NCBI RefSeq assembly: GCF_001854125.1
Contig: NZ_CP017715.1
Location: 248,001-312,000 of the forward strand
Direction: 5' to 3'
Source of the DNA: Marinobacter salinus
Lineage (GTDB): Bacteria; Pseudomonadota; Gammaproteobacteria; Pseudomonadales; Oleiphilaceae
DNA: 64,000 nt
Shown here: positions 8,592-17,700 of the stretch, piece after piece
Layout: each line of letters starts with the position of its first letter
Numbering within the stretch: the stretch's first letter is position 1
Notes under the pieces: model-generated
What the model was told of the DNA's origin: nothing
Seen by the model: the letters and a program-made list of their open reading frames with translations, nothing else
Database searches by the model: none
Translations under genes and position numbers: made by a program

Positions 8592-9479
8592 ATGCGCTCA
8601 TTTTTCTATTCATTTTTCGTTCCGGCCCTGTTTGTCTGGCTTTGGAGCACGGGCTTTATTGGCGCCAAATACGGCCTGCCTTTTGCGGAGCCGTTTACCC
8701 TTCTGCTTCTTCGGATGCTGTTGACGCTTACGTTGCTGGCCGGCCTGGCCTGGCTGATGAAGACCCGATGGCCGGGCTGGCGGGGTGCCGGCCATCTGGC
8801 CGTTACGGGCATTCTGGTTCATGGCTGCTATCTCGGTGGCGTGTATTACGCGATTGAGGGCGGCATGGCGTCTGGCATTGTGTCACTGATTGTTGGTCTT
8901 CAGCCCCTTGTAACGGCTGCGGCTGCGGTTGTGTTCCTGAAAGAAACCGTGAGCAGTCGCCAGTGGCTGGGGCTGGCGCTCGGGCTTGTGGGCGTGACGC
9001 TGGTGCTTATAGAGAAGTTTGGTGGCAACGGGGCAGGCGTGGGCTTTTCGCCCTGGGCATTATTGTGGGCGCTCTTTGCGCTGGCGGGCATTTCCATGGG
9101 TACGGTGTACCAGAAACGCCATGGCACCGGCGCAGATCTGGTAGCTGGTACGCTGATCCAGTACGGCGCGGCCGCAACGTTTTTTGCCATCGGCGCTTTC
9201 GCCCTCGAATCCCGTGAGGTTGAGTGGAGTCTGCAGTTGCAGTTGTCCATGGCCTGGCTGGTTCTCGGCGTCTCAATCGGTGCCATCCTGCTTCTGATGT
9301 GGCTGATCCGCCAGGGCGCAGCTTCCCAGGTGGCAAGTCTGTTTTACCTGGTACCCCCGGTCACCGCACTTGAAGCCTACCTGCTGTTTGATGAGCGCCT
9401 CGGTGGCCTGGCCATGCTCGGAGGATTGGTGGCCATCACTGGTGTCGCGCTTGTCGTCACCCAGAAAAAAGCGGCATGA
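8592..9479 (+). CDS. DMT superfamily (EamA) transporter
   Basis: A membrane protein of about 295 residues with ten predicted helices in two EamA repeats. The repeat signatures are the early FVWLWSTGFIGAK, GIVSLIVGLQPLVTAAAAV at the end of the first half and the matching PVTALEAYLLFDERL near the end. EamA proteins mostly export amino acids and other metabolites, and the substrate is unknown. The frame also opens at a TTG at 8583, but ATG 8592 gives the normal N-terminus. It is followed after 19 bases by rarD, so the two exporters are probably co-transcribed. Confidence 0.88.
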   Translation: MRSFFYSFFVPALFVWLWSTGFIGAKYGLPFAEPFTLLLLRMLLTLTLLAGLAWLMKTRWPGWRGAGHLAVTGILVHGCYLGGVYYAIEGGMASGIVSLIVGLQPLVTAAAAVVFLKETVSSRQWLGLALGLVGVTLVLIEKFGGNGAGVGFSPWALLWALFALAGISMGTVYQKRHGTGADLVAGTLIQYGAAATFFAIGAFALESREVEWSLQLQLSMAWLVLGVSIGAILLLMWLIRQGAASQVASLFYLVPPVTALEAYLLFDERLGGLAMLGGLVAITGVALVVTQKKAA

Positions 9480-9498
9480 GCAGGGATAAACGAACGCT

Positions 9499-10389
9499 AT
9501 GAGCGATGTCAATCGGGGCGTCTGGTACGGTCTTTCTGCCTATACCATCTGGGGTTGTTTTCCGCTGTTCTTTGCCCTGTTTGAGGGTGTGCCGGCCTAT
9601 GAAATTCTGGTCCACAGGATCATCTGGTCCTGTGTTTTCCTGGCATTGGTAATCAGCGGGCTTCGGCGGTGGCCAGCGGTGCAGGCGGCACTTGGAAATC
9701 CCGCACAACTCTGGCGGGTGCTTGGCTGCGCGCTGTTGATTGCGGCTAACTGGGGTGTCTACATCTATTCAGTGGAAACCCGCCACGTATTGCAGGCCAG
9801 CCTGGGCTATTTTCTGACGCCGCTGGTGAATGTAGCGCTCGGAATGTTGGTACTGCGCGAGCGGATGGGCCCCTGGCAGATGGCGGCGGTGGTGCTGGCG
9901 GGAATTGGTATCCTGATCCAGTTGATTATGTTGGGCGAGCTGCCGTGGATTACTCTGGCGCTGGCTGCCAGTTTTGGCACTTATGGTCTGCTGCGCAAAC
10001 AGGTCGTACTGGACGGTTTGTCCGGGCTGTTCGTGGAAACCCTTTTGTTATTGCCGGTGGGGCTGATGACCTTTGGCTGGCTCGGTTATGCGGGCCTGTC
10101 CCATTACGGTGAAAGCCTTTATACCGGCGCCTTACTGATGGCCAGTGGCATTGTCACCGCCATTCCACTGCTCCTGTTTGCCGGAGCGGCGCGCCGGCTT
10201 CGCCTGGCAACCGTGGGCTTCCTGATGTACATCAATCCGACCCTGCAATTCTTCATCGCCCTGCTGGTTTTTGGTGAACCACTTAGCCAGGTACAACTGG
10301 CCAGTTTTATTGTTATCTGGCTGGCGCTGGGCCTTTACACCTGGTCGTCATGGCATTATCGGCCACGGGTGCCGGCGAGCCAGAACTGA
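9499..10389 (+). CDS. rarD: RarD-type EamA transporter
   Basis: A 296-residue, ten-helix membrane protein. The opening (GVWYGLSAYTIWGCFPLFFALF) is the hallmark of RarD, and the later segments LLIAANWGVYIYSVE, SLGYFLTPLVNVALGMLVLRERM and a C-terminal INPTLQFFIALLVFGEP also match that family. RarD was first described as a chloramphenicol-sensitivity locus, and its physiological substrate is not settled. It starts 19 bases after the previous EamA gene. The 218 bases after it carry no gene. A weak hairpin with a short T-run near 10504-10540 was considered but not convincing. Confidence 0.9.
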   Translation: MSDVNRGVWYGLSAYTIWGCFPLFFALFEGVPAYEILVHRIIWSCVFLALVISGLRRWPAVQAALGNPAQLWRVLGCALLIAANWGVYIYSVETRHVLQASLGYFLTPLVNVALGMLVLRERMGPWQMAAVVLAGIGILIQLIMLGELPWITLALAASFGTYGLLRKQVVLDGLSGLFVETLLLLPVGLMTFGWLGYAGLSHYGESLYTGALLMASGIVTAIPLLLFAGAARRLRLATVGFLMYINPTLQFFIALLVFGEPLSQVQLASFIVIWLALGLYTWSSWHYRPRVPASQN

Positions 10390-10608
10390 GTTCTGATGCC
10401 CCGGCAACTGGCGGCTTTGATTTTCCGTTAGATACGTTTTGTCACTGACTTTTCTGGTTGGACGCGCAATCATGGGGAGCGGTGGCAGAAACGTCCAGGT
10501 CGACTAACCTGAACCTCCATTAGTTAGTTTTTGCAATTACGGGTTCTGGCTACTGTTAATCTGCTGTGTCACGGCCCATCTTGATTTACCTGTATCGTCG
10601 ATAAGGAC

Positions 10609-11397
10609 ATGAGAATGCCCAGAGAAACTGCAGCAGTTATGCCGAAGTTAATGAAAGCCGCAACATCCAGCCTGTTGGTCCTTATGCTGTCGGCCATGGG
10701 CAGCGCAGCGCTCGCTGCTGAGCGGCTGTACATCTTCACTGAACATTATCCGCCCTACAATGCGTCTGTATCCGGCAAGGGATTTGCCCATAATGAGGAC
10801 GATATCACCGGTATTTGCAGCGATATGGTCAAGGCCGCGCTGTCCCGGGTGGGTTATGATTATGTGATGAAAATGCGGGCATGGAGCTACGCATACGACT
10901 GGGTCCAGGGCCGGGAAAATCATGGGCTCTTCTGCACGGCCCGGACTGAAGAACGAGAAAACCTGTTCCAGTGGGTCGGGCCGCTGGCCTCAATCAAGTG
11001 GACCCTTTTTGCCGCCCCGGATTCGGACATTACCCTGGACAGCCTGGAGGACGCCAAGGAGCTTCAGATTGCCGGCTACAAGGGCGATGTCATGTCGGAG
11101 TACCTGGTGAATCAGGGGTTCAATGTGGCCAAGGGTATGTCGGGTGATGTGAACACCAGGCGACTGATGCTGGGTCAGGCGGATCTCTGGGTGACGGACG
11201 GCCTTGTCGGGCCGCTGGTCGCTGAGCAGGAGCATGGCATTACCGGACTCAAGCCGGTGCTGGTGTTCCGTGAAACCCCCATGTATCTGGCTTTGAGTAA
11301 GAATACCGACCCGGCCATTGTCGCCGACCTGCAGCGGGCTCTGGATGACGCTCGCGCCGCCGGGGAGCTTGACGCCATCGAGGCGCGCTACGAGTAG
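10609..11397 (+). CDS. Periplasmic solute-binding protein, SBP family 3-like
   Basis: A 262-residue protein with a signal peptide ending near AALAAERL (about residue 36). The mature part begins with IFTEHYPPYN, typical of the family-3 extracellular binding fold, and carries the usual G-x2-SDMVKAAL segment and a later NTRRLMLGQADLWVTDG. No ABC permease or ATPase lies nearby, as is common for this subgroup in Pseudomonas-like genomes, so it may be an orphan binding protein or a sensor-like protein. Two in-frame ATGs occur (10609 and 10615). An AAGGAC sits 6 to 12 bases before them and suits the second better. Ligand unknown. Confidence 0.8.
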   Translation: MRMPRETAAVMPKLMKAATSSLLVLMLSAMGSAALAAERLYIFTEHYPPYNASVSGKGFAHNEDDITGICSDMVKAALSRVGYDYVMKMRAWSYAYDWVQGRENHGLFCTARTEERENLFQWVGPLASIKWTLFAAPDSDITLDSLEDAKELQIAGYKGDVMSEYLVNQGFNVAKGMSGDVNTRRLMLGQADLWVTDGLVGPLVAEQEHGITGLKPVLVFRETPMYLALSKNTDPAIVADLQRALDDARAAGELDAIEARYE

Positions 11398-11435
11398 AAG
11401 GCTCTTTTCGAGCCCTGAAGCCAGGCAGCAGATAT

Positions 11436-11948
11436 CTAGAACCAGAGCCCGATTTCAGGATCGGGCTCTCTTCGTTCAATCACCAGGCCTCGCCCTTCCA
11501 GCAACTGTATGAGGGTATCGGTGTCCTCAATGTTCAGGAAGGTTCCCAGCGCTACGCTGGTATCACGGTGTATCAGCTCCATCCTGGGTGGCGTGAAGGG
11601 GTGGCGAGGCGCATTCAGGCGGAGGCGGGCATAGCGCCTGGGCAAGGTCCATTCCGCCATTTTTTCGATCCGACCTTTTTCCAGGTGGATGTCGGCGTCA
11701 TCAATGGTCAATACCTCCCTTCGCTGGCAGGCCCTGGAAGTGACGTAAATGCCTGCGGCGAGGGCTGCCAGTTCAAGGCCCGCAAACGGAATAATGACCC
11801 AGGCGCCAGCGATCCCCATTCCGGTCGCTATAAGGGCAGAGATCGTAAATAACCCGACCCAGATCTGCACGTTCCCGCGCCAACTGAGAGAACGATTGGG
11901 GGTCAGCAGTAGCCGGATACCTTCCGGATACCGCAAATGTTCCACCAT
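11436..11948 (-). CDS. DUF2244 domain-containing membrane protein
   Basis: A 170-residue protein with two adjacent hydrophobic segments (about residues 27-70) followed by a soluble C-terminal half, the layout of DUF2244 proteins. The conserved feel of the N-terminal region (LLTPNRSLSWRG) and the charged beta-rich tail agree. Members are often encoded next to cytochrome oxidase genes, but that is not the case here. GGAGGCAAAAGAT precedes the ATG, a good ribosome-binding site. Function unknown. Confidence 0.75.
   Translation of the reverse strand: MVEHLRYPEGIRLLLTPNRSLSWRGNVQIWVGLFTISALIATGMGIAGAWVIIPFAGLELAALAAGIYVTSRACQRREVLTIDDADIHLEKGRIEKMAEWTLPRRYARLRLNAPRHPFTPPRMELIHRDTSVALGTFLNIEDTDTLIQLLEGRGLVIERREPDPEIGLWF
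11444..11469 (+). terminator. Hairpin, possible terminator of the solute-binding protein gene
   Basis: A perfect 10-bp stem (AGAGCCCGAT / ATCGGGCTCT) with a 6-base loop lies 47 bases after the stop of the binding-protein gene. The following plus-strand bases are pyrimidine-rich (CTCTTCGTT) but not a pure T-run. It overlaps the last codons of the convergent DUF2244 gene. Confidence 0.45.
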
Positions 11949-12106
11949 ATCTTTTGCCTCCTGCTCCAGGCTCTCTCGTTATACGGGGTATTTCGCTACT
12001 TCGATGATCGGCCAGCCTGAATGATTGGTAATTCAAACAGTCGTCAAGGCACGACATACTGGCCGCCTCTATTTGATAATAGTCAAAACTGGCTGGTGGC
12101 GATGTT

Positions 12107-12808
12107 GTGGCGCGAAAATCCCTGATTCGAAAATTCCTGGATACAGTGGCGTGGACGCTGGTGGTTACTCTTTTGATGATTCTCGCTGTGATCGTTCTGT
12201 TCCGGTTTGTGAATCCACCCACCTCAAGTTTCATGCTCGGCTACCAGCTTGCCGCGCCCCGTCAGGCGTTGCATCAGGAGTGGGTCGATCTGGAGGATAT
12301 TTCTCCCTGGATGCCGCTGGCGGTTGTTGCCAGTGAGGACCAGCGTTTTCCCCATCATTGGGGTGTGGATTTCAATGCCATACGAAAGGCGCTGGCCGAG
12401 TATAAGGCGGGTCAGGGCTTGCGCGGTGCCAGTACCATCACTCAGCAGACGGCCAAGAATCTCTTTCTCTGGAATGGCCGGAGTTTTGTACGCAAGGCGT
12501 TGGAAGCCGGGCTGGCACTGGGTCTTGACTTGCTTTGGTCCAAAAGGCGAATTCTTGAGGTGTACCTCAACATCGCTGAATTTGGCCCCGGCGTATACGG
12601 AGTGGGGGCGGCCAGCCGATTGTACTTTGGCGTTCCGGCCAGCCGATTGTCCCCGGTTCAGGCGGCCAGGCTGGCGGCGGTGCTGCCGAACCCGAAGGTG
12701 CTGAGTGCGGTGGATCCTTCCCCCTATGTCTGGGATCGGGTGGTCTGGATCCAGGGCCAGATGTCCCAGTTGTCTGGCTTGAATTACTTGCGTGGATTGC
12801 TGCAATAG
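12107..12808 (+). CDS. mtgA: Monofunctional peptidoglycan glycosyltransferase MtgA
   Basis: A 233-residue GT51 enzyme that polymerises lipid II into glycan strands at the inner membrane. One N-terminal transmembrane helix (about residues 12-34) anchors it. The catalytic motifs are present: SEDQRFPHHWG with Glu77, GASTITQQTAKNLFLW, and KRRILEVYLN with Glu151 as the second glutamate. No transpeptidase domain follows, which separates it from class A PBPs. The frame begins with GTG 12107, giving the usual short basic N-terminus. The ribosome-binding site is weak. Confidence 0.94.
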   Translation: MARKSLIRKFLDTVAWTLVVTLLMILAVIVLFRFVNPPTSSFMLGYQLAAPRQALHQEWVDLEDISPWMPLAVVASEDQRFPHHWGVDFNAIRKALAEYKAGQGLRGASTITQQTAKNLFLWNGRSFVRKALEAGLALGLDLLWSKRRILEVYLNIAEFGPGVYGVGAASRLYFGVPASRLSPVQAARLAAVLPNPKVLSAVDPSPYVWDRVVWIQGQMSQLSGLNYLRGLLQ

Positions 12809-12911
12809 CGTCGCGCTGAAGCATTTCCCGGCGAGGTATTTATCAGTCATACTTTCGGTGATTTTCGGCCAGTGTCGGTGGGCACCAGGCCAGATGACGG
12901 GAGGCAGAATT

Positions 12912-13583
12912 TTGAAAGTTATGGTTTTGGGGGCAACCGGACTGACTGGTGCGAAGGTAGTTGAAGGGTTGCTTACCCGGTCGGAAATCGCGGCGGTGGT
13001 TGCGCCGGTTCGAGAAAAGACTGGCATGGCACACCCCAAGCTGAGTCAGTGGGTGGTCAACTTTGATGATCTGGCGGCATCTGCAGATCTTTTCGATGTT
13101 GATGCAATCGTCTGCTGTCTGGGCACTACCATCAAAAAGGCCGGTTCCCGGGAACAGTTCCGAAAAGTGGACTTCGGGTATTGCCTGAAGGCGGCCGAGC
13201 TCGGACGGGCAGCCGGTGCTAAGGCGTTCATCCTGATGTCCGCTATCGGTGCCTGCTCATCCTCAACGATTTTCTATAACCGGGTGAAAGGCGAGCTGGA
13301 AGATGCTGTTCGCAGCCTGAACTATCCATACCTTTCGGTCTATCACCCGAGTCTTCTGCTGGGGGAGCGTGAGGAGCAGCGGACCGCAGAGGCACTTGGT
13401 ATCCGGCTGATGCCCCTGGTTAATCGTGCGCTCATTGGTCCGCTGGAAAAATATCGGGGCATTGAGGCGGCAACCGTCGCCAGTGCCATGGTTAACGAAG
13501 TATGTGGTCTGGCGTCTGAAATGGTGGCAGAAAAAGTGGTTCAGGTTCGGGAGTATCCGGACATCGTTGATCTGGCGGATTAG
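12912..13583 (+). CDS. NAD(P)-binding atypical short-chain dehydrogenase-like protein
   Basis: A protein of about 223 residues with an N-terminal Rossmann motif GATGLTG (residues 7-13), a CCLGTT segment and a later F-Y-N-R-V-K pair that resembles the SDR Tyr-x3-Lys. It belongs with the NAD(P)H-binding, HTATIP2/YbjT-like proteins. The frame is open from 12792, but GGGAGG at 12899-12904 followed by TTG at 12912 with a 7-base spacer marks the likely start and removes an apparent overlap with mtgA. A downstream ATG at 12921 is the alternative. Substrate unknown. Confidence 0.82.
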   Translation: MKVMVLGATGLTGAKVVEGLLTRSEIAAVVAPVREKTGMAHPKLSQWVVNFDDLAASADLFDVDAIVCCLGTTIKKAGSREQFRKVDFGYCLKAAELGRAAGAKAFILMSAIGACSSSTIFYNRVKGELEDAVRSLNYPYLSVYHPSLLLGEREEQRTAEALGIRLMPLVNRALIGPLEKYRGIEAATVASAMVNEVCGLASEMVAEKVVQVREYPDIVDLAD

Positions 13584-13589
13584 GGCAGG

Positions 13590-14210
13590 CTATTTGCCGT
13601 TAAGCATGCCGAACACAAGCCGCCCCGCCAGACCAACAAGAACGGCCCCGAAGATTCGTTCGAACCAGATGGCTTTGTGTTTCAGTTGCTCCAGCCATTT
13701 TGGATTTGAGAACAGCCAGGCGACTATCAGGTACCAGGCTCCATCAATCACCATGGCAGTGGCTGCATAGCCGAACTTCGCCAGCATGCTGGTTTCAGTT
13801 CCGACCACCTGGCTGAACAGGGCCAGGAAGAAAACCGCGATCTTGGGATTGAGAAAGACAACGAGAAATCCATCCCGGGCTGCGCTGGCTGTTGTGGGTG
13901 CATCGGGCAACTCCGAATCACCGCTCTGTCTGGCCGTCAAACCTTTGAACCCAAGCCATGCCAGATACACCGCACCACCCCATTGCAGGACTGAGAATGC
14001 GACCGGAGACGCGGTAATAATTGCTGCCAGGCCCATGATGCTCAGAAATGCGTAGAGGCCGACGCCAAGGCCATGGGTGATGGCCGTCGTCATGCCGTGC
14101 CGGCGGCCGCCGGTCAGGGTCTGTTTCAGTACGATGGCCAGGGAAGGTCCGGGAGACATTGCGCCGAGTACGCAGATGGTGACAACGGTCAGCCAGGTGG
14201 CGAGGGTCAT
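13590..14210 (-). CDS. LysE family amino acid exporter
   Basis: A 206-residue membrane protein with about six helices. The RhtB/LysE signature is present near the start: GAMSPGPSLAIVLKQTLTGGRRHGM, followed by THGLGVGLYAF. A FLNPKIAVFFLALFSQV motif in the middle is also typical. Members export amino acids or their analogues, and the substrate cannot be told from sequence. The stop lies 6 bases from the stop of the convergent NAD(P)-binding gene. No good ribosome-binding site precedes ATG 14210. Confidence 0.87.
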   Translation of the reverse strand: MTLATWLTVVTICVLGAMSPGPSLAIVLKQTLTGGRRHGMTTAITHGLGVGLYAFLSIMGLAAIITASPVAFSVLQWGGAVYLAWLGFKGLTARQSGDSELPDAPTTASAARDGFLVVFLNPKIAVFFLALFSQVVGTETSMLAKFGYAATAMVIDGAWYLIVAWLFSNPKWLEQLKHKAIWFERIFGAVLVGLAGRLVFGMLNGK

Positions 14211-14304
14211 TGCAGAAGCATCCTTAACAGCAGGTCGGGGGTGCAGAGTTTAGCAGCCTGTTGCCATCAAAAAATCTCATAACTGCAAGTAAGTTGGAAG
14301 CGCT

Positions 14305-15972
14305 TTACTGGCCCGCCAGAATCCATCCAGCTGCCTTCTCTGCGATCATCAGTGTGGGCGAATTGGTGTTGCCACTGGTGATGGTCGGCATCACGCCTGC
14401 GTCCACCACCCGAAGCCCCGCGACGCCCCGAACGCGAAGGTGGGGATCCACCACAGCCATTTCATCATCCTCGCGCCCCATCCGGGTTGTTCCGACAGGG
14501 TGGAAAATGGTAGTGCCAATATCACCGGCCAGCTTGGCAAGTTCATCATCAGTCTGGTACTGCAGTCCGGGTTTGAACTCTTCCGGCTGGTATTGTGAAA
14601 AGGCCTGTTGCTCGGCAATTCGCCGGGTAACCCGGAGCGAGTCCGCGGCCACTTTCCGGTCTTCGGGTGTGCTCAGGTAATTGGGTGCGATTGCGGGCGC
14701 CTTTTTCGGATCTGTACTGCGGATGCGCACCGTTCCGCGGCTGGTCGGATTGAGGTTGCACACACTGGCCGTGATTGCCGCGAAGCTATGCAAGGGTTGC
14801 CCGAACGCATCAAGGCTCAGGGGCTGAACATGGTACTCGATGTTGGCGTGGTCAAACTCTTCGGAGCTGCGGGTGAACAGGCACAGCTGGGAGGGCGCCA
14901 TGCTCATTGGGCCGGAACGGGTCAACATGTATTCCAGTCCTATGCGGGCTTTGCCGATCAGGGAGTTGGTCATGGTGTTGAGGGTGGTGGCTCCCTGCAC
15001 CTTATAGACTGAGCGAATCTGCAGGTGGTCCTGCAGGTTCTCGCCAACACCCGGTAAATCGGCAACCACAGGGATGTCGTGTTCCTTGAGAAGTTCGGCT
15101 GGCCCGATGCCTGACAGTTGGAGTAACTGGGGTGAACCGATCGCGCCGGCAGAAAGGATGACTTCCCGGGTTGCCCGGGCGCGCAATTCACTGTTTCCGG
15201 GACGCTGAACCCGCACCCCGGCGCACCTGGGTTTCTCGCCGGACGTCATTTCCAGACCCATCACATGGGTGGAATGCCAGAGTGTCAGGTTGGGGCGCTT
15301 CTCGGCACTGCGCAAGAAAGCTTTCGAGGTATTCCAGCGCCATCCTGCCCGCTGGTTCACCTCGAAGTAATCAACCCCTTCGTTGTCGCCCCGGTTGAAA
15401 TCCCGGGTGCGGGGAATGCCGGCCTGCACACAGGCCTCGGCAAAGTCCTCAAGAATTTTCCATTTCAGACGCTGACGCTCGATACGCCATTCGCCCCCAT
15501 GGCCATGGTATTTGTGGTGCTCCGGATCGGCATCGCCACCATCGTCCAGCCGGTGATGATCCTCGTGGCGCATGAAATCGGGCAGGCAGTTGTCCCAGTT
15601 CCAGGCGTCTTCACCGGTGATTTCTGCCCACTGGTTGTAATCCCGGGCCTGGCCCCGAATGTACAGCATGCCGTTAATGCTGGAGCAGCCGCCCAAGGTC
15701 TTGCCCCGGGGGTAGATCAATGTTCGGCCGTTCAGACCGGGCGTCGGGTCTGTACGGAAGCACCAGTCCGTCCGGGGGTTGTCGATGCAATAGAGATACC
15801 CCACCGGAATATGAATCCAGTGGTAATTGTCCCGGCCCCCGGCCTCGATCAGCAATACCCGGTTGGCCGGGTCGGCACTCAGGCGATTGGCCAACAGGCA
15901 GCCGGCGGAGCCGGCGCCCACCACAATGTAGTCAAATTCAGGCTGTCCATGGGCATTGTTGTTGTCGGACAT
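14305..15972 (-). CDS. GMC-family FAD oxidoreductase, probable 3-hydroxypropionate dehydrogenase (HpdH-like)
   Basis: A 555-residue flavoprotein of the glucose-methanol-choline family. It has the FAD-binding VVGAGSAGCLLANRLS near residues 17-32, the GMC signature GKTLGGCSSINGMLYIRG near residue 90 and a C-terminal active-site region with HPVGTTRMG and SGNTNSPTLMIAEKAA. The gene lies 28 bases downstream of mmsA on the same strand, and a LysR regulator is divergent. That gene set matches the hpdH-mmsA/hpdR cluster described in Pseudomonas denitrificans for 3-hydroxypropionate breakdown, so oxidation of 3-hydroxypropionate to malonate semialdehyde is my best guess. A choline or other alcohol dehydrogenase is the alternative. 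A GGAGAGCAGCA precedes the ATG. Confidence 0.8.
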   Translation of the reverse strand: MSDNNNAHGQPEFDYIVVGAGSAGCLLANRLSADPANRVLLIEAGGRDNYHWIHIPVGYLYCIDNPRTDWCFRTDPTPGLNGRTLIYPRGKTLGGCSSINGMLYIRGQARDYNQWAEITGEDAWNWDNCLPDFMRHEDHHRLDDGGDADPEHHKYHGHGGEWRIERQRLKWKILEDFAEACVQAGIPRTRDFNRGDNEGVDYFEVNQRAGWRWNTSKAFLRSAEKRPNLTLWHSTHVMGLEMTSGEKPRCAGVRVQRPGNSELRARATREVILSAGAIGSPQLLQLSGIGPAELLKEHDIPVVADLPGVGENLQDHLQIRSVYKVQGATTLNTMTNSLIGKARIGLEYMLTRSGPMSMAPSQLCLFTRSSEEFDHANIEYHVQPLSLDAFGQPLHSFAAITASVCNLNPTSRGTVRIRSTDPKKAPAIAPNYLSTPEDRKVAADSLRVTRRIAEQQAFSQYQPEEFKPGLQYQTDDELAKLAGDIGTTIFHPVGTTRMGREDDEMAVVDPHLRVRGVAGLRVVDAGVMPTITSGNTNSPTLMIAEKAAGWILAGQ

Positions 15973-16000
15973 TGCTGCTCTCCGGGTATCTGGTCGCGGA

Positions 16001-17548
16001 TTATTTGGCGGTTGGCATCACAAACTCGGCGCCGGCATCGATGGAATCGGACCACCGCTGCATGATTGATTTCTGGCGGGTATAGAAGCGCACCCCTTCC
16101 TCTCCATAGGCGTGGGTGTCGCCAAACATGGAGCGCTTCCAACCACCAAAGCCGTGCCAGGCCATGGGTACCGGGATCGGTACGTTGATGCCGACCATGC
16201 CAATCTGGATGCGGCGGCCGAATTCCCGGGCGACACTGCCGCTTTCGGTAAAGCAGCTGACGCCATTGCCGAATTCATGGTCGTTGATTAGCTGGATGGC
16301 GGTGGCAATGTCAGGAACGCGCACACAGGCCAGGACCGGTCCGAAGATTTCCTCTTTGTAGATGGTCATCTCCTGGGTGACATGATCAAACAGGCTGCCG
16401 CCCATCCAGAACCCCTCATCGCAACCATCGCCGGTCCCGCTCGCATTAAATTCCCGGCCGTCCACAATCAGACTGGCACCCTCGTTCACGCCTTTTTCAA
16501 TGTAGCCGGTAATGCGTTGGTGGGCAGCGGCACTGACGATGGGGCCCATTTCGGCGTCCAGATCCATGCCGTTTTTCACCTTGAGGTCGCGCGCCCGTTC
16601 CGCCAGGCGAGGGACAATTTTGTCTGCGACATCACCAACCAGCACCGCTACGCTAATGGCCATGCAGCGTTCACCGGCGCTGCCATACGCAGCTCCGATC
16701 AGGGCATCAACGGCTTTGTCCATGTCTGCGTCGGGCATGACCACCATGTGGTTTTTGGCACCGCCAAGGGCCTGGATGCGCTTGCCGTGGCGGGCGCCAT
16801 TTTCATAGATCAAATTGGCAATCGGGGTCGAACCGACAAAACTGAGTGCCATCACGTCCGGATGCTCGATCAGGGCCTCTACGGCGGTCTTGTCACCCTG
16901 GACTACGTTGAATACGCCGTCGGGCAGTCCGGCCTGCTTGAGGAGATCAGCAACCATCAGGGACGCACTGGGGTCAATCGGGCTGGGCTTGAGGATGAAG
17001 CTGTTACCTGCGGCAATAGCCACCGGAAACATCCACATGGGGACCATGACCGGGAAGTTGAAGGGGGTAATGCCGGCAACCACGCCCAGAGGCTGGCGGG
17101 TGGTCCAGTTGTCGATACCGGTGCTGACCTGCTCGGTATAGTCACCTTTCAGGAGCTGGGGAATGCCGCAGGCAAATTCGACAATGTCGATGCCGCGAGC
17201 GACTTCGCCCTGGGCGTCGGTAAAGACCTTGCCGTGTTCGCGGGTGATGGCTTCGGCCAATTCATCCTTGTGACGATTGAGCAGTTCCAGGAACTTGAAC
17301 ATGACGCGGGCGCGACGAATCGGGGGGGTGTCAGCCCAGGCCGGAAATGCTGCACTGGCAGCAGCTACCGCCTGCCCAACATCGTCCTGGTTGGCAAGAG
17401 CAACCCGGCCCGTAACCTTGCCGGTGGCCGGATTGAAAACGTCCTGGCTTTGTCCGGAGGTTCCCTCTGACATTTGCCCGTTAATATAATGCTGGATCGT
17501 TGGATTGCTCATTGTTGGCTCGTTCCCGCTCTGGTCTGTTGTTTTCAT
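16001..17548 (-). CDS. mmsA: CoA-acylating methylmalonate-semialdehyde dehydrogenase
   Basis: A 515-residue aldehyde dehydrogenase. The catalytic cysteine is Cys295 in [11 protein letters not shown]. The usual ELGG glutamate is replaced by a LGGAKNH motif, which is the hallmark of the CoA-dependent MMSDH subfamily. It converts methylmalonate semialdehyde to propionyl-CoA, and malonate semialdehyde to acetyl-CoA, in valine, beta-alanine and 3-hydroxypropionate pathways. No mmsB follows. Instead a GMC oxidoreductase does, pointing to 3-hydroxypropionate use. ATG 17548 has AGAGAAAG close by, and ATG 17512 is an alternative start that would give a 503-residue protein. Confidence 0.93.
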   Translation of the reverse strand: MKTTDQSGNEPTMSNPTIQHYINGQMSEGTSGQSQDVFNPATGKVTGRVALANQDDVGQAVAAASAAFPAWADTPPIRRARVMFKFLELLNRHKDELAEAITREHGKVFTDAQGEVARGIDIVEFACGIPQLLKGDYTEQVSTGIDNWTTRQPLGVVAGITPFNFPVMVPMWMFPVAIAAGNSFILKPSPIDPSASLMVADLLKQAGLPDGVFNVVQGDKTAVEALIEHPDVMALSFVGSTPIANLIYENGARHGKRIQALGGAKNHMVVMPDADMDKAVDALIGAAYGSAGERCMAISVAVLVGDVADKIVPRLAERARDLKVKNGMDLDAEMGPIVSAAAHQRITGYIEKGVNEGASLIVDGREFNASGTGDGCDEGFWMGGSLFDHVTQEMTIYKEEIFGPVLACVRVPDIATAIQLINDHEFGNGVSCFTESGSVAREFGRRIQIGMVGINVPIPVPMAWHGFGGWKRSMFGDTHAYGEEGVRFYTRQKSIMQRWSDSIDAGAEFVMPTAK

Positions 17549-17659
17549 CTTTCTCTTCGATAACCGTTATGCCTGGTTTTGAAGCGCAGTTGATGAAGAA
17601 GTAAACAAACAAATTAGTGCCAGCCAGGCAATGAAGCAATTGAGATTTTTAAAATCATG

Positions 17660-17678
17660 ATATAAGTAATTCTTATAT
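17660..17678. promoter_or_regulatory. Dyad operator candidate for the LysR regulator
   Basis: ATATAAG-TAATT-CTTATAT forms 7-bp perfect arms around a 5-base centre, in the divergent intergenic region between mmsA and the LysR gene. It contains the T-N11-A layout of LysR-type binding sites. It ends 22 bases before the LysR ATG and lies 112 bases upstream of mmsA, so it fits autoregulation plus activation of the catabolic genes. Confidence 0.55.
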
Positions 17679-17700
17679 AGAGTTGTTGGAGGAACCAGTA

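Noticed and set aside
10504-10540. ACTAAC/GTTAGT weak hairpin followed by five Ts after rarD
   Set aside because: Only a 6-bp AT-rich stem with a 14-base loop, and 115 bases after the stop.
12792-12911. Upstream extension of the NAD(P)-binding gene into mtgA
   Set aside because: A good ribosome-binding site with TTG 12912 defines the Rossmann-fold start.
16382-17470. 362-residue plus-strand frame opposite mmsA
   Set aside because: mmsA is unambiguous; the plus frame has no ribosome-binding site and no known motif.
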